DNA of 64,000 bases from Acidiphilium acidophilum (GTDB lineage: Bacteria > Pseudomonadota > Alphaproteobacteria > Acetobacterales > Acetobacteraceae). The position numbers and the translations under genes are program-made. Shown here one piece after another: positions 28,102-37,158 of the stretch; position 1 is the first letter of the stretch, and each line of letters begins with the position of its first letter. The DNA is taken from contig NZ_JAWXYB010000018.1 of NCBI RefSeq assembly GCF_033842475.1, positions 1,347,501 through 1,411,500 on the forward strand. Reading direction: 5' to 3'. The notes beneath the pieces were generated by a model. The model did not search any database, was not told the origin of the DNA, and worked only from the letters and a program-made list of their open reading frames with translations.

Positions 28102-29454
28102 ATGCTACAAATCAAGCTGCACAATACCAGAACCCGTCGTCGCGAGGTGTTTGCCCCGCTCGATCCCGAACATGTGAAGATCTATGTGTGCGGGCCGACG
28201 GTGTACGACCGCGCCCATATCGGCAATGCCCGTGCGGTCGTGGTGTTCGATGTTCTGGTTCGGTTGCTGCGGCTTGTGTACCCGCGCGTGACCTATGTGC
28301 GGAACATCACCGACATCGATGACAAGATCAACGCCCGCGCCCGCGAGAGCGGGGAGTCCATCGGGGCCATCACCGCCCGCACCGCCGAATGGTTTCACAA
28401 CGACATGGCCGCGCTGTATGCCCTGCCACCCGACATCGAACCCCGCGCGACCGGGAGCATTCCCGAGATCATCGCGATGGTGGAACGGCTGATCGCGGGG
28501 GGTCATGCCTATGCCGCCGAAGGCCACGTGCTGTTCGCGGTTGCCTCCGACCCCGATTATGGCAAGTTTTCGGGGCGCTCGACCGATGAGTTGCTGGCGG
28601 GTGCGCGGGTCGATGTCGCCGCTTACAAACGCGATCCCGGCGATTTCGTGCTGTGGAAACCCTCGCCGGATGATCTGCCGGGGTGGGACAGCCCGTGGGG
28701 ACGGGGGCGGCCCGGTTGGCACATCGAATGCTCGGCGATGATCCATCAGCATCTCGGCGAGACCATCGACATTCACGGCGGCGGCACCGATCTGATCTTT
28801 CCGCACCATGAGAACGAGATTGCCCAATCGTGCTGCGCGTTTCCCGGTTCGGAATTTTCGCGGGTCTGGATGCATAATGCGATGCTTCAGGTCGACGGCG
28901 AGAAAATGTCGAAATCGCTCGGCAATTTCAGGACCGTGCAGGATGTGCTGGCCATCGCGCCGGGTGAGGCGGTGCGGTTTCTGCTGTTGAAAACCCATTA
29001 TCGCGGCGTGCTGGATTTCACCGATGCCGCGCTGGCCGACGCGAAGCGCGAATTGGACCGGTTTTATCGCGCTTTAGAGGCGCATCCAAAGGCTACTGAA
29101 GCAATGGAGCCCCCTCCAGCGTTCGTTGATGTCTTGGTGGACGACGTTAATACGCCGGGGGCGATTGCCGTAATGCATATGCTCGCTGATGGTGCCATGA
29201 AAGGTGATTCGGGCAGAGCGTCGGAACTTTACGCAGCGGGCAAATTGTTGGGGTTATTTAATCAGTCTGCAGATCACTGGTTTCGCGGTGGTATTGACCA
29301 GAACCGCCTTGATCAACTTTTAAACGAGCGAATGCTTGCCAAATATCGCAAAGATTATGTGACCGCTGACCGTATAAGGAGCGAAATCGAGAGCATGGGG
29401 TTGATCGTCGAGGATTTTGCTGGGGGCACGGGCACTGCGGTCCGGAAGCGTTGA
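28102..29454 (+). CDS. cysS: Cysteinyl-tRNA synthetase
   Basis: Class I aminoacyl-tRNA synthetase of 450 residues that charges tRNA-Cys. The zinc Cys is in KIYVCGPTVYDRAHIGNA, which also holds the HIGH motif as HIGN. GGGTDLIFPHHENE and the KMSKS motif GEKMSKSLGNFR follow, and the C-terminal DALR-type domain ends ESMGLIVEDFAGG. From about residue 325 (base 29075) on, the coding sequence changes abruptly to about 47 percent GC by hand count of 29221-29400, with TTA, ATA and AGG codons that are rare elsewhere. The protein itself remains full length and family-like. Confidence 0.96.
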   Translation: MLQIKLHNTRTRRREVFAPLDPEHVKIYVCGPTVYDRAHIGNARAVVVFDVLVRLLRLVYPRVTYVRNITDIDDKINARARESGESIGAITARTAEWFHNDMAALYALPPDIEPRATGSIPEIIAMVERLIAGGHAYAAEGHVLFAVASDPDYGKFSGRSTDELLAGARVDVAAYKRDPGDFVLWKPSPDDLPGWDSPWGRGRPGWHIECSAMIHQHLGETIDIHGGGTDLIFPHHENEIAQSCCAFPGSEFSRVWMHNAMLQVDGEKMSKSLGNFRTVQDVLAIAPGEAVRFLLLKTHYRGVLDFTDAALADAKRELDRFYRALEAHPKATEAMEPPPAFVDVLVDDVNTPGAIAVMHMLADGAMKGDSGRASELYAAGKLLGLFNQSADHWFRGGIDQNRLDQLLNERMLAKYRKDYVTADRIRSEIESMGLIVEDFAGGTGTAVRKR

Positions 29455-29458
29455 CCCG

Positions 29459-30253
29459 ATGACCGCCCGCGACGAAGGAGCCGATCTCCGCCCGATCGAT
29501 CCCTCGCCGGTCGTCGTGCTGATCCGCCCGCAACTTGCCGAGAATATCGGCTCGGTTGCCCGCGCCATGGGCAATGGCGGGTTGTTTCACCTCCGCCTGG
29601 TCGCTCCGCGCGACGGCTGGCCGCAGGATCGGGCGATGCGGACCGCCTCCGGGGCCTATCGCATCCTCGAAGCCGCCACCGTGCATGAGAGCGTGGCCGA
29701 TGCCGTGGCCGACCTCCATCGCGTGTTCGCGACCTGCCCACGGCCACGCCACATCGTCAAACCCCTGCTCACCGCGCGCGGTGCCGCCGCCGAGCTTCGC
29801 GAGATCGGCAATCGCGGTCTGCGCATGGGTCTTCTGTTCGGCCCGGAACGCGCCGGGCTCGACAATGACGATATCGCCCATGCCGACAGCCTGATCCGCT
29901 ACCCGCTCAACCCGGATTTCATGTCCCTCAACCTCGCCCAGGCGGTGATGGTGATGGCGCATGAATGGTGGATGGCGTGCGATGAGACCCCGGCGCGCGA
30001 CATGATCACCCATAAGACCCATGTCGCGACCAAGGGCGAACTCGAAAACTTCCTCACCCACCTGATCGCCGAATGCGATGCGTCGGGCTTTCTGCGCAAT
30101 GCGCCGAAGCGCCCCGGCATGGTGCGCAACCTGCGGCATTTTTTCCAGCGTGGCGAAGTGACCGAACAGGAACTGCGCACCCTGCACGGGGTGATCACCG
30201 AACTTGCCCATAGCCGCCACCAGCCTTCGCCGGAGCCCGAACATGGCGAGTGA
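29459..30253 (+). CDS. trmJ: SpoU/TrmH-family RNA methyltransferase, TrmJ-like
   Basis: SAM-dependent 2'-O-ribose methyltransferase of 264 residues, probably modifying position 32 of tRNA. The knotted SPOUT fold shows VVVLIRPQLAENIGSVARAM at the start, LLFGPERAGLDNDDI in the middle and PDFMSLNLAQAVMVMAHEW as the SAM-binding C-terminal knot. It begins four bases after the cysS stop, so both tRNA-related genes probably share a transcript. The 3' end overlaps the next gene. Confidence 0.9.
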   Translation: MTARDEGADLRPIDPSPVVVLIRPQLAENIGSVARAMGNGGLFHLRLVAPRDGWPQDRAMRTASGAYRILEAATVHESVADAVADLHRVFATCPRPRHIVKPLLTARGAAAELREIGNRGLRMGLLFGPERAGLDNDDIAHADSLIRYPLNPDFMSLNLAQAVMVMAHEWWMACDETPARDMITHKTHVATKGELENFLTHLIAECDASGFLRNAPKRPGMVRNLRHFFQRGEVTEQELRTLHGVITELAHSRHQPSPEPEHGE

Positions 30254-30875
30254 CCCCACCCCAGCCGGGCGGCGCGATCACTGGAACGCCGCCTATACCC
30301 GCAATCCGCCCGACCGGGTCAGCTGGTTCGAAGCCGAGCCCACAACGTCGCTCGACCTCGTCGAGACCTGCTCTCTCGCGCCTGACGCCCCGATCATCGA
30401 CATCGGCGGCGGGGCCTCGCGACTGACGGAAGCTTTGTACGCGCGGGGGTATCGCGATCTTTCGATCCTCGATATCTCGCGGATCGCGCTCGATGAGGCC
30501 GCGCGCTCCCTGCCGGCCACGGTCACGCTGATCGAGGCCGACATCACCGCATGGCAACCGCAAAAGCACTATGCGCTCTGGCACGATCGGGCCGTGTTCC
30601 ATTTCCTGACCGATCCGCAGGACCGCGCGTCCTACCTCGCCACGCTGCGCCGCGCGGTGATGCCCCACGGACATGTGATCCTCGCGACCTTCGCGCCCGA
30701 CGGGCCGGAGCGTTGCAGCGGCTTGCCGGTGGTGCGTTACGACGCCGATCGTATGGCTGAATTGCTGGCACCGGACTTCACCCTGATCGCCCGACGCGCC
30801 CATACCCACAACACGCCCGGTGGCGCGGCGCAGCGTTTCATCTATGCTCATCTGCAACGAACCGGACCGGGCTGA
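30243..30875 (+). CDS. Class I SAM-dependent methyltransferase
   Basis: A 210-residue Rossmann-fold methyltransferase. It begins RRDHWNAAYTRNPPDRVSWF, has the SAM motif IIDIGGGASRLTEALYARGY near residues 50-70, an acidic end of beta-2 (LSILDISRIALDEA) and motif IV WHDRAVFHFLTDPQDR. The VSWFEAEP segment is typical of a group annotated only as methyltransferase type 11/12. The start overlaps the trmJ stop by 11 bases. The substrate is not predictable. Confidence 0.85.
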   Translation: MASDPTPAGRRDHWNAAYTRNPPDRVSWFEAEPTTSLDLVETCSLAPDAPIIDIGGGASRLTEALYARGYRDLSILDISRIALDEAARSLPATVTLIEADITAWQPQKHYALWHDRAVFHFLTDPQDRASYLATLRRAVMPHGHVILATFAPDGPERCSGLPVVRYDADRMAELLAPDFTLIARRAHTHNTPGGAAQRFIYAHLQRTGPG

Positions 30876-30900
30876 ACGATACCTTCAACGGGGACACACG

Positions 30901-32304
30901 ATGCCAAGAATGGATCACGACAGTCTCGGGCCGATCGAAGTGCCGGACGACGTCTACTGGGGCGCCTCCACCGCCCGCGCCTTGCGCAATTTCCCGATCT
31001 CGGAACTCACCATCGGCCAGCATCACCATCTGCTCGTCGCGTTCGCGATGGTGAAAACCGCTGCCGCCCGTGCCAATGCGCGTCTCGGCAAGCTCGATCC
31101 CGCGATTGCGGAGGCGATCGACAAGGCGGGGCGTGAAATCATCGAGGGCAAATGGCACGACCAGTTTCCGGTGGATGTCATTCAGGGCGGGGCAGGGACC
31201 TCGACCAACATGAACATGAACGAGGTGCTGGCCAACCGCGCCTCGGAACTGCTCGGCGGGGTGCGCGGCGATTTCCGGGTCCACCCGAACGATCACGTCA
31301 ACATGTCGCAATCGACCAACGACGCCTATCCCACCGCGGTCCGCCTTGCCGTGCTGCTCGGCAAGGATGCGCTGAGTGCCCGGCTCGATCAGCTGGCGAC
31401 CTCGTTCGAGCGCAAATCGGGCGAATTCGCCGATGTGATCAAGCTGGGCCGCACCGAGATGCAGGATGCGGTGCCGATGACGCTGGGCCAGGAATTCGGC
31501 GCGTTCGCCTCCACCATCCGCGAAGACATCCAGCGGCTCGACGAAGCGGCCAGGCTGCTCACCGAGATCAATCTCGGCGGCACGGCGATCGGCACCCGGA
31601 TCAACGCCGATCCTGCCTATGGGCCGTTCGCGATCGATTCGCTCGCGCATCTCAGTGGTATCCCCTTCGTGCAGTCGGCCAACCTGCTCGAAGCCAGCTG
31701 GGACATGGGCGGGTTCATCATGTTTTCCGCCGTGCTCAAGCGCATCGCCACCAAGCTCTCGAAAATCGCCAACGATCTGCGCCTGCTCTCCTCGGGTCCG
31801 CGCGGCGGGTTCGGCGAGATCAGCCTGCCTGCGCTGCAACCCGGCTCCTCGATCATGCCCGGCAAGGTCAATCCGGTCATTCCGGAAATGATCACGATCG
31901 TCTGCTATCAGGTGATCGGCCATGACGTCGCGATCACTCTCGCGGCCGAGGCCGGGCAGTTGCAGCTCAACGCCTTCGAGCCGCTGATCGCCCATAACAC
32001 GCTCGACTCGATGAAAATGATCCGCAATGCGGTGGAGGTTTTCGCGACCCTCTGCGTCGATGGCATTCAGGCAAATCCGGCGAACTGTCTGAAACATCTT
32101 GAAGCCAGCACCGCGACCGTGACTGCTCTGGTCCCTTATATCGGTTACGAGCGCGCCTCCGCCCTCGCGAAAATCGCGCTTGCCACCGGGCGGACCGTGC
32201 GCGAACTCGCCGCCGAGGCGCTCCCGGGGGCCGATCTCGACCGGATTCTCGATGCCCGCAATCTGGTCGGCGAGGTCGTGCGCACCCAGAGCGCGCTGAC
32301 GTGA
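30901..32304 (+). CDS. aspA: Aspartate ammonia-lyase
   Basis: Fumarase/aspartase superfamily enzyme of 467 residues converting aspartate to fumarate and ammonia. Aspartase-type choices at diagnostic positions are EGKWHDQFPVDVIQGGAGTS, NMNMNEVLANRASE, HPNDHVNMSQSTNDAYPT and EAGQLQLNAFEP. Class II fumarases have GSGTQ, HPNDDVN.SQSSND and NFELN instead. The signature GSSIMPGKVNPVIPE with the catalytic Ser loop is present. ATG at 30901 gives the normal start MPRMDHDSLGPIEVPDDVYW. It is followed by the GT2 gene with a GTGA stop/start overlap. Fumarase is the main alternative. Confidence 0.85.
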   Translation: MPRMDHDSLGPIEVPDDVYWGASTARALRNFPISELTIGQHHHLLVAFAMVKTAAARANARLGKLDPAIAEAIDKAGREIIEGKWHDQFPVDVIQGGAGTSTNMNMNEVLANRASELLGGVRGDFRVHPNDHVNMSQSTNDAYPTAVRLAVLLGKDALSARLDQLATSFERKSGEFADVIKLGRTEMQDAVPMTLGQEFGAFASTIREDIQRLDEAARLLTEINLGGTAIGTRINADPAYGPFAIDSLAHLSGIPFVQSANLLEASWDMGGFIMFSAVLKRIATKLSKIANDLRLLSSGPRGGFGEISLPALQPGSSIMPGKVNPVIPEMITIVCYQVIGHDVAITLAAEAGQLQLNAFEPLIAHNTLDSMKMIRNAVEVFATLCVDGIQANPANCLKHLEASTATVTALVPYIGYERASALAKIALATGRTVRELAAEALPGADLDRILDARNLVGEVVRTQSALT

Positions 32305-33158
32305 AACCTCTTGCCATCATCTGCAAATTCTACAACGAGGCGGGGTATCTGCCGATCTGGCTGGCACATTACCGCCGTCAGGTCGGGCTCGAAAACTGCT
32401 ACTTGCTCGATCACGGCAGCGACGATGGCTCGCAGGGCGAAACCGGCGGGGCCAATGTGGTCCGCCTGCTGCGCTCGCCGCAGGACGACAACCACCATCT
32501 CGATCTCATCCGCCGGTTCGCGCGGAGCCTGCTCGGGCGGTACCGCTATGTCCTGCATGTCGATATCGACGAGCTGGTGGTCGCCGATCCGGCGCATTAC
32601 CCCGATCTCGCCCATTATGCCGCCGCGTGCCGGCACGATGTCGTTTCGATGATCGGGCTCGAACTCCAGCATGTCGAGGAGGAACCGGGGCTCGATCCGC
32701 ACCGCCCGGTTCTGGCGCAACGACGCTACGTGTGGTTCGATAGCGCCATGTGCAAACCCGCTCTGACCAACCGCAGGCTCGACTGGTCGCCCGGATTTCA
32801 TTGCATGCCGGATGCAGCGCCGTTCGATGACCTTTATTTGTTCCATCTGCGCTACGCCGATCGCGATATCGGGCTTAGGCGGCTGCAGCGGTCCCGGGCG
32901 CAACCGTGGTCGCATCCCGATCAGGCGCGCCATCAGCGGATGGGCGATGCGGATTGGCTTGCCCTCCTCGCGGGGTTCGGGGACGCATCGCGGATCGGCG
33001 AAACCCGTGCCGAGCGGCATGATCCAGTAGTTGCGGCGCATCTTGAACGGGTGACGGCGAGCCGGGCCGGTCGCGAGTCGCAGGATTACCGGATCGACCT
33101 CGGCATTCACAGCGCGGAGCTCTGGCGGGTGCCCGAGCGTTTCGCGGCCCTCTTCTGA
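32301..33158 (+). CDS. Glycosyltransferase family 2-like protein
   Basis: A 285-residue GT-A protein of the Glyco_tranf_2_4 type. It opens with AIICKFYNEAGYLPIWLAHY, then LLDHGSDDGS and the metal-binding stretch YVLHVDIDELVVADPAHYPD, followed by FHCMPDAAPFDDLYLFHLRY. The start is a GTG at 32301 that overlaps the aspA stop. Proteins of this kind add sugars to surface polysaccharide or act on secondary substrates; no polysaccharide cluster adjoins it, so its role is open. Confidence 0.85.
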   Translation: MKPLAIICKFYNEAGYLPIWLAHYRRQVGLENCYLLDHGSDDGSQGETGGANVVRLLRSPQDDNHHLDLIRRFARSLLGRYRYVLHVDIDELVVADPAHYPDLAHYAAACRHDVVSMIGLELQHVEEEPGLDPHRPVLAQRRYVWFDSAMCKPALTNRRLDWSPGFHCMPDAAPFDDLYLFHLRYADRDIGLRRLQRSRAQPWSHPDQARHQRMGDADWLALLAGFGDASRIGETRAERHDPVVAAHLERVTASRAGRESQDYRIDLGIHSAELWRVPERFAALF

Positions 33159-33161
33159 TCG

Positions 33162-33902
33162 ATGGCCGATAGCGAGGACGATTCCGGTGCTCCGGCGCGC
33201 CTGCCGCTCTACCAGCAGGTCAAGAACGACCTCGTCCGCCGCATCGCCGCCGGGGTCTGGGGTGCGGAAGGACGGTTGCCGTCGGAGCACGAACTCACCG
33301 CTGCATTCGGGGTTTCGCGCATGACCGTACATCGCGCCCTGCGCGAGCTGTCGGCGGAGGGGATCGTCTCGCGGATCCAGGGGGTCGGCACCTTCGCCTG
33401 CGCGGTGCGGCCGCGGCAGGAGTTTCTGCATGTTCATGACATTGCCGAGGACATCACCGCCCGTGGCCATCGCCACCGGTTGCGGCTGATCACCCTCGAA
33501 TCGGTGCGCGCTTCGGCAGCGCAGGCGATGGGGTTCGACCTGCGGGCCGGGGCCAAGATTTTTCACTCGGTGGTGCTGCATTTCGAGGACGATGTGCCGG
33601 TTCAGCTCGAAGACCGGCTGGTGTCGCCGAAATTCGCGCCCGATTACCTCGATGCCGACTTCACCAGTGAAACGACCGCGCGCTACCTCCTGCGGATCGG
33701 CCCGGCCACCGAGGTCGAGCACACCGCTTTTGCCGCCACGCCGGACGCCGATATCCGCGCACTGCTCGAATTAGGCCCGACCGACGATCCCGCCTGCCTG
33801 ATCCTGTGGCGGCGGACCTGGAGCCATGGCGTTCCGGCGACGCAGAGCCAGTTCGTCCATCCCGGCACGCGTTACAGCCTCGGCAGCCGCTCCACCGTCT
33901 GA
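33162..33902 (+). CDS. hutC: GntR-family regulator of HutC type
   Basis: A 246-residue repressor. The winged helix at the N-terminus has LPLYQQVKNDLVRRIAAGVW and FGVSRMTVHRALRELSAEGI, the UTRA effector domain follows with HVHDIAEDITARGHRHRLRL, HSVVLHFEDDVPVQLEDRLV and YLLRIGPATEVEH, and the end is VPATQSQFVHPGTRYSLGSR. This pattern is that of the histidine-utilisation repressor, which responds to urocanate. No hutUHIG gene is in the window, so its targets are elsewhere or it has been recruited to another pathway. It begins three bases after the GT2 stop. Confidence 0.85.
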   Translation: MADSEDDSGAPARLPLYQQVKNDLVRRIAAGVWGAEGRLPSEHELTAAFGVSRMTVHRALRELSAEGIVSRIQGVGTFACAVRPRQEFLHVHDIAEDITARGHRHRLRLITLESVRASAAQAMGFDLRAGAKIFHSVVLHFEDDVPVQLEDRLVSPKFAPDYLDADFTSETTARYLLRIGPATEVEHTAFAATPDADIRALLELGPTDDPACLILWRRTWSHGVPATQSQFVHPGTRYSLGSRSTV

Positions 33903-34283
33903 TCCGGGCGGCGACACTTGCGCGAACGTCGCAATTGCGTCATTGAATAAAGCTATCAACGGGTTCGGCGCAGAGCTTCAGTTCGAACGACGCTTCCCCT
34001 TGATCATTTCCTTCTATCCACGCCGTATTTTCAGCAGGATAGGTCCACCGCCACCCAGGGTTGCGCCGATCGTTCGGCGTCCCCCCACGAGATAAGGACC
34101 GATGCACGCGTCTTTTGTCGCATTCACACCCAGCAATGCCCCGCGCGAGGGGTTTGCCGCGACGAGCGCTCCGGCCCTTGACCATGAATGACCAAGCCAT
34201 AATTCGCTTCACACACAATCACCCGCGCCTGCACGCTGGCGACCTTTCGGTCCCGCCGCCGGCGCGCAGGAGTTTTTTCGTCG
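33903..34283. other. Long leader upstream of the RNase E gene
   Basis: No gene is supported in this 380-base stretch; short open frames here lack family character and ribosome sites. It probably contains the rne promoter and a long 5' untranslated region, as in other bacteria where rne mRNA is autoregulated through its leader. No terminator or operator was recognised. Confidence 0.5.
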
Positions 34284-37019
34284 ATGACCAAAACAATGCT
34301 GATCGATGCCAGCCACGCGGAAGAAACCCGCGTGGTGGTGCTGGATAACAACCGCCTCGATGATTTCGATATCGAGACCGCCGATAAAAAACAGATCAAG
34401 GGCAATATCTATCTTGCCAAGGTGATCCGGGTCGAACCCAGCCTGCAGGCCGCTTTTGTCGAGTACGGCGGCAACCGCCACGGCTTTCTGGCCTTTGCGG
34501 AAATCCATCCCGATTATTATCAGATCCCGGTCGCGGACCGCCAGAAGCTGCTGGCGATGGAGGCTGAGGAAGCCCGTCGCCGCGTCGAGGCCGAGGATGC
34601 CGAGGACAATGACGGTCCGGCTCAGGCTTTGGCGGCGCGTCGCCCGGCGAGTGTTTCTGAAATCGCGATCGGGGATGCGCCACCTCCTTCTGATCAGAAC
34701 GGGGCCGATCCGGTAGGGATCGACGGCGATATCGAGGCGGAGCGGGTGGGTTATGACACTGCGGACCGGATCGATGATCACGCCGAACCCGAGCGGGTCT
34801 CCGGCGCGGCTGCCGAAATCGAGGCCGAACTCGCCAGCAACGGGCCGCCGCCCGAGGATCTGACCGATGCAGCCCCCGCTGCCCCGCCCGAACAGGTTGG
34901 CGGAACCGATGACGGGGCGGACGAAGCGCGCGAGCGGCGGCGGATGCGCGCTCTGCGCTCCTATAAGATCCAGGAGGTCATCCATCGCCGCCAGATCATT
35001 CTGATTCAGGTCGTCAAGGAGGAACGCGGCTCCAAAGGGGCGGCGCTGACGACCTATATTTCGCTCGCCGGACGCTTCTCGGTGCTGATGCCCAATTCGC
35101 CGAACGGCGGCGGCGTGTCGCGCAAGATTACCTCGGTCGCGGATCGCCGCCGCCTCAAGGAGGTGATGACCGAGCTCGATATTCCGGATGGCATGGGCAT
35201 GATCGTCCGCACCGCCGGGGCCGCGCGGCCCAAGCCGGAAATCAAGCGCGACTGCGAATATCTGCTGCGCCTGTGGGATGATATACGCGAGAAGACCCTT
35301 GCTTCGATCGCTCCTGCTCTGGTCTATGAGGAAGCGACGCTGATCAAGCGCACCATTCGCGATGTCTATACCCGCGATATCGACACGGTGCTGGTCGAGG
35401 GCGAGGAGGGTTACCGGACCGCGCGCGACTTCATGCGGATGCTGATGCCTGCCGCGGTCAAGAAAGTCATTCCGTGGAATGATCGCCAGCCGCTCTATGC
35501 CAAATACCAGGTCGAGCAGATGCTCGATCAGATGTTCCAGCCCACGGTGCAGTTGCGTTCCGGCGGGTATCTCGTGATCAACCAGACCGAGGCGCTGGTC
35601 GCGATCGACGTCAACTCGGGGCGTGCCACCCGCGAGCGCAATATCGAGGACACCGCACTTCGCACCAATATGGAAGCTGCCGAGGAAGTCGCCCGCCAGC
35701 TCCGCCTGCGCGACCTCGCCGGGTTGATCGTGATCGACTTCATCGACATGGAGGTTCGCCGCAACAACGCGATGGTCGAGCGCAAGCTCAAGGACGCGCT
35801 GAAAAACGATCGTGCGCGCATTCAGGTCGGCAGCATCAGCCATTTCGGACTGATGGAAATGAGCCGCCAGCGCCTGCGCCCCTCGATTTCCGAGACCATG
35901 CTGATCCCGTGCCCGCATTGCGCGGGGGTTGGCCATATTCGCAGCACGGCGAGCACGGCGCTCGCGGTTCTCCGCGCGATCGAGGACGAGGCCGCCCGCC
36001 AGGCCGCCGAGATTTCGGTGCATCTCGCCCCGGAGGTGGCTCTCTATATATTCAACCACAAGCGCGCCCAGCTCGCCGCCACCGAGGCCCGGTTCGACAT
36101 GACCGTGCATTTCGTGGCCGACGGGCAGGTCCCCGCCGAGTTCAAGGTTGAGAAACTCCGGACCCAGACGAGCCCCCGCCCGATCGAAACCACCCCTGAC
36201 CGCGCCATCGCGCCCCCCGCGTTCGACGGCGATGATACGGCGGAGGCGGATGAGGATGTCGAGACTGAAACCGGGAGCGGTGAACGCAACGTCAGCATGA
36301 CCGGCGAGCAGAAGACGGCGGAGGAGGCCGAACGGGGCCGCCGTCGCCGTCGCCGTCGCCGCCGTGGCGGCCGTCGCGACGATGTCGCTCCGGCAGCCGA
36401 CGCCGAACAGCCCGATCTTGCGGAACTGCCGGCGGAATTTGCCGCCCGCCTCGGCCAGCCGGTCGCCGACCGCATCGAGGCTGACGCGACGATCGACGAC
36501 GAGCGGGTCCAAATCTCCGAGCCTGTGGCGGATGTCGCAATACCGGACGTGGCGTCTCCCGCAGTCGAGCCGGTCAGCGAACCGGCCGAACCACTGCTGC
36601 TCGACCCGAACGCGGAGACCGAGCAGGGCGACCGGCCCAAGCGTCGCGCGCCGCGCCGTCGCCGTGCCGCCACGCCGGGCGAGGCGCCCGCACCCGCGCC
36701 GGTGCTGCCGGTCTTCACCGATATTGCGGATATTTTCGAGGCGGCCGAACAGGCGGAAGCCAAGGTGGTCAAGCCACGGCGCCCCTCGCGGGCTAAAGCC
36801 GCGCAGGCCGTTCCTGAGTCTGTCAGTCCAGAACCCGAACCGCAGCGGTCGCCGCCGGAGCAGCCGCCCGCACCGGCACCGGAACCCGAGCCGGCACCCG
36901 CCCCGGTCAAGGAACCGGAACCCGCGCCGGAACCGGTCAAAGCCGTGATACAACCCGTGGTGATCGGGGCGGATGAACCGGTCGCGGCCCCCAAGCGCGG
37001 CTGGTGGAAGCGCGCCTGA
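34284..37019 (+). CDS. rne: Ribonuclease E
   Basis: Endoribonuclease of 911 residues, core of the RNA degradosome. The start MTKTMLIDASHAEETRVVVL leads into an S1 domain interrupted by a long acidic/Ala-rich insertion (about residues 100-225) that is typical of alphaproteobacteria. The DNase I-like catalytic part has ALVAIDVNSGRATRERN and LAGLIVIDFIDME with the two metal-binding Asp. The Zn-link is CPHCAGVGHI. After residue about 660 the tail is disordered: an Arg-rich patch (RRRRRRRRGGRR) and Pro/Glu/Ala repeats likely bind RNA and partners. The C-terminal GWWKRA end is common in this group. Confidence 0.96.
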   Translation: MTKTMLIDASHAEETRVVVLDNNRLDDFDIETADKKQIKGNIYLAKVIRVEPSLQAAFVEYGGNRHGFLAFAEIHPDYYQIPVADRQKLLAMEAEEARRRVEAEDAEDNDGPAQALAARRPASVSEIAIGDAPPPSDQNGADPVGIDGDIEAERVGYDTADRIDDHAEPERVSGAAAEIEAELASNGPPPEDLTDAAPAAPPEQVGGTDDGADEARERRRMRALRSYKIQEVIHRRQIILIQVVKEERGSKGAALTTYISLAGRFSVLMPNSPNGGGVSRKITSVADRRRLKEVMTELDIPDGMGMIVRTAGAARPKPEIKRDCEYLLRLWDDIREKTLASIAPALVYEEATLIKRTIRDVYTRDIDTVLVEGEEGYRTARDFMRMLMPAAVKKVIPWNDRQPLYAKYQVEQMLDQMFQPTVQLRSGGYLVINQTEALVAIDVNSGRATRERNIEDTALRTNMEAAEEVARQLRLRDLAGLIVIDFIDMEVRRNNAMVERKLKDALKNDRARIQVGSISHFGLMEMSRQRLRPSISETMLIPCPHCAGVGHIRSTASTALAVLRAIEDEAARQAAEISVHLAPEVALYIFNHKRAQLAATEARFDMTVHFVADGQVPAEFKVEKLRTQTSPRPIETTPDRAIAPPAFDGDDTAEADEDVETETGSGERNVSMTGEQKTAEEAERGRRRRRRRRRGGRRDDVAPAADAEQPDLAELPAEFAARLGQPVADRIEADATIDDERVQISEPVADVAIPDVASPAVEPVSEPAEPLLLDPNAETEQGDRPKRRAPRRRRAATPGEAPAPAPVLPVFTDIADIFEAAEQAEAKVVKPRRPSRAKAAQAVPESVSPEPEPQRSPPEQPPAPAPEPEPAPAPVKEPEPAPEPVKAVIQPVVIGADEPVAAPKRGWWKRA

Positions 37020-37041
37020 GACGCCTTTTCTGAATCTTTCC

Positions 37042-37089
37042 ATGACCGGCCAAGGAGCGTCGCCGATCGACGCGACCCTGGCCGGTCAT
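37042..37089 (+). terminator. Nested stem-loop after rne
   Basis: Outer arms ATGACCGGCCA (37042-37052) and TGGCCGGTCAT (37079-37089) enclose an inner stem GCGTCG / CGACGC. No T run follows, so Rho-independent termination is uncertain, but it lies 23 bases after the rne stop and would fold strongly. Confidence 0.55.
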
Positions 37090-37158
37090 CACGCAACCGC
37101 CTCTTGAACAACCTTTGGTTGATCTGTACGCTCCGGGTTTCACTGCGCCGGAGTCGCC

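Noticed and set aside
30901-32304. Class II fumarase as the identity of this gene
   Set aside because: Diagnostic positions (QGGAGTS, NDHVN, SQSTND, GQLQLN) follow aspartases, not fumarases.
36350-36960. Repeated GCC and CCG tracts in the rne 3' part as a DNA repeat element
   Set aside because: They encode the disordered Arg-rich and Pro/Glu/Ala tail of RNase E.
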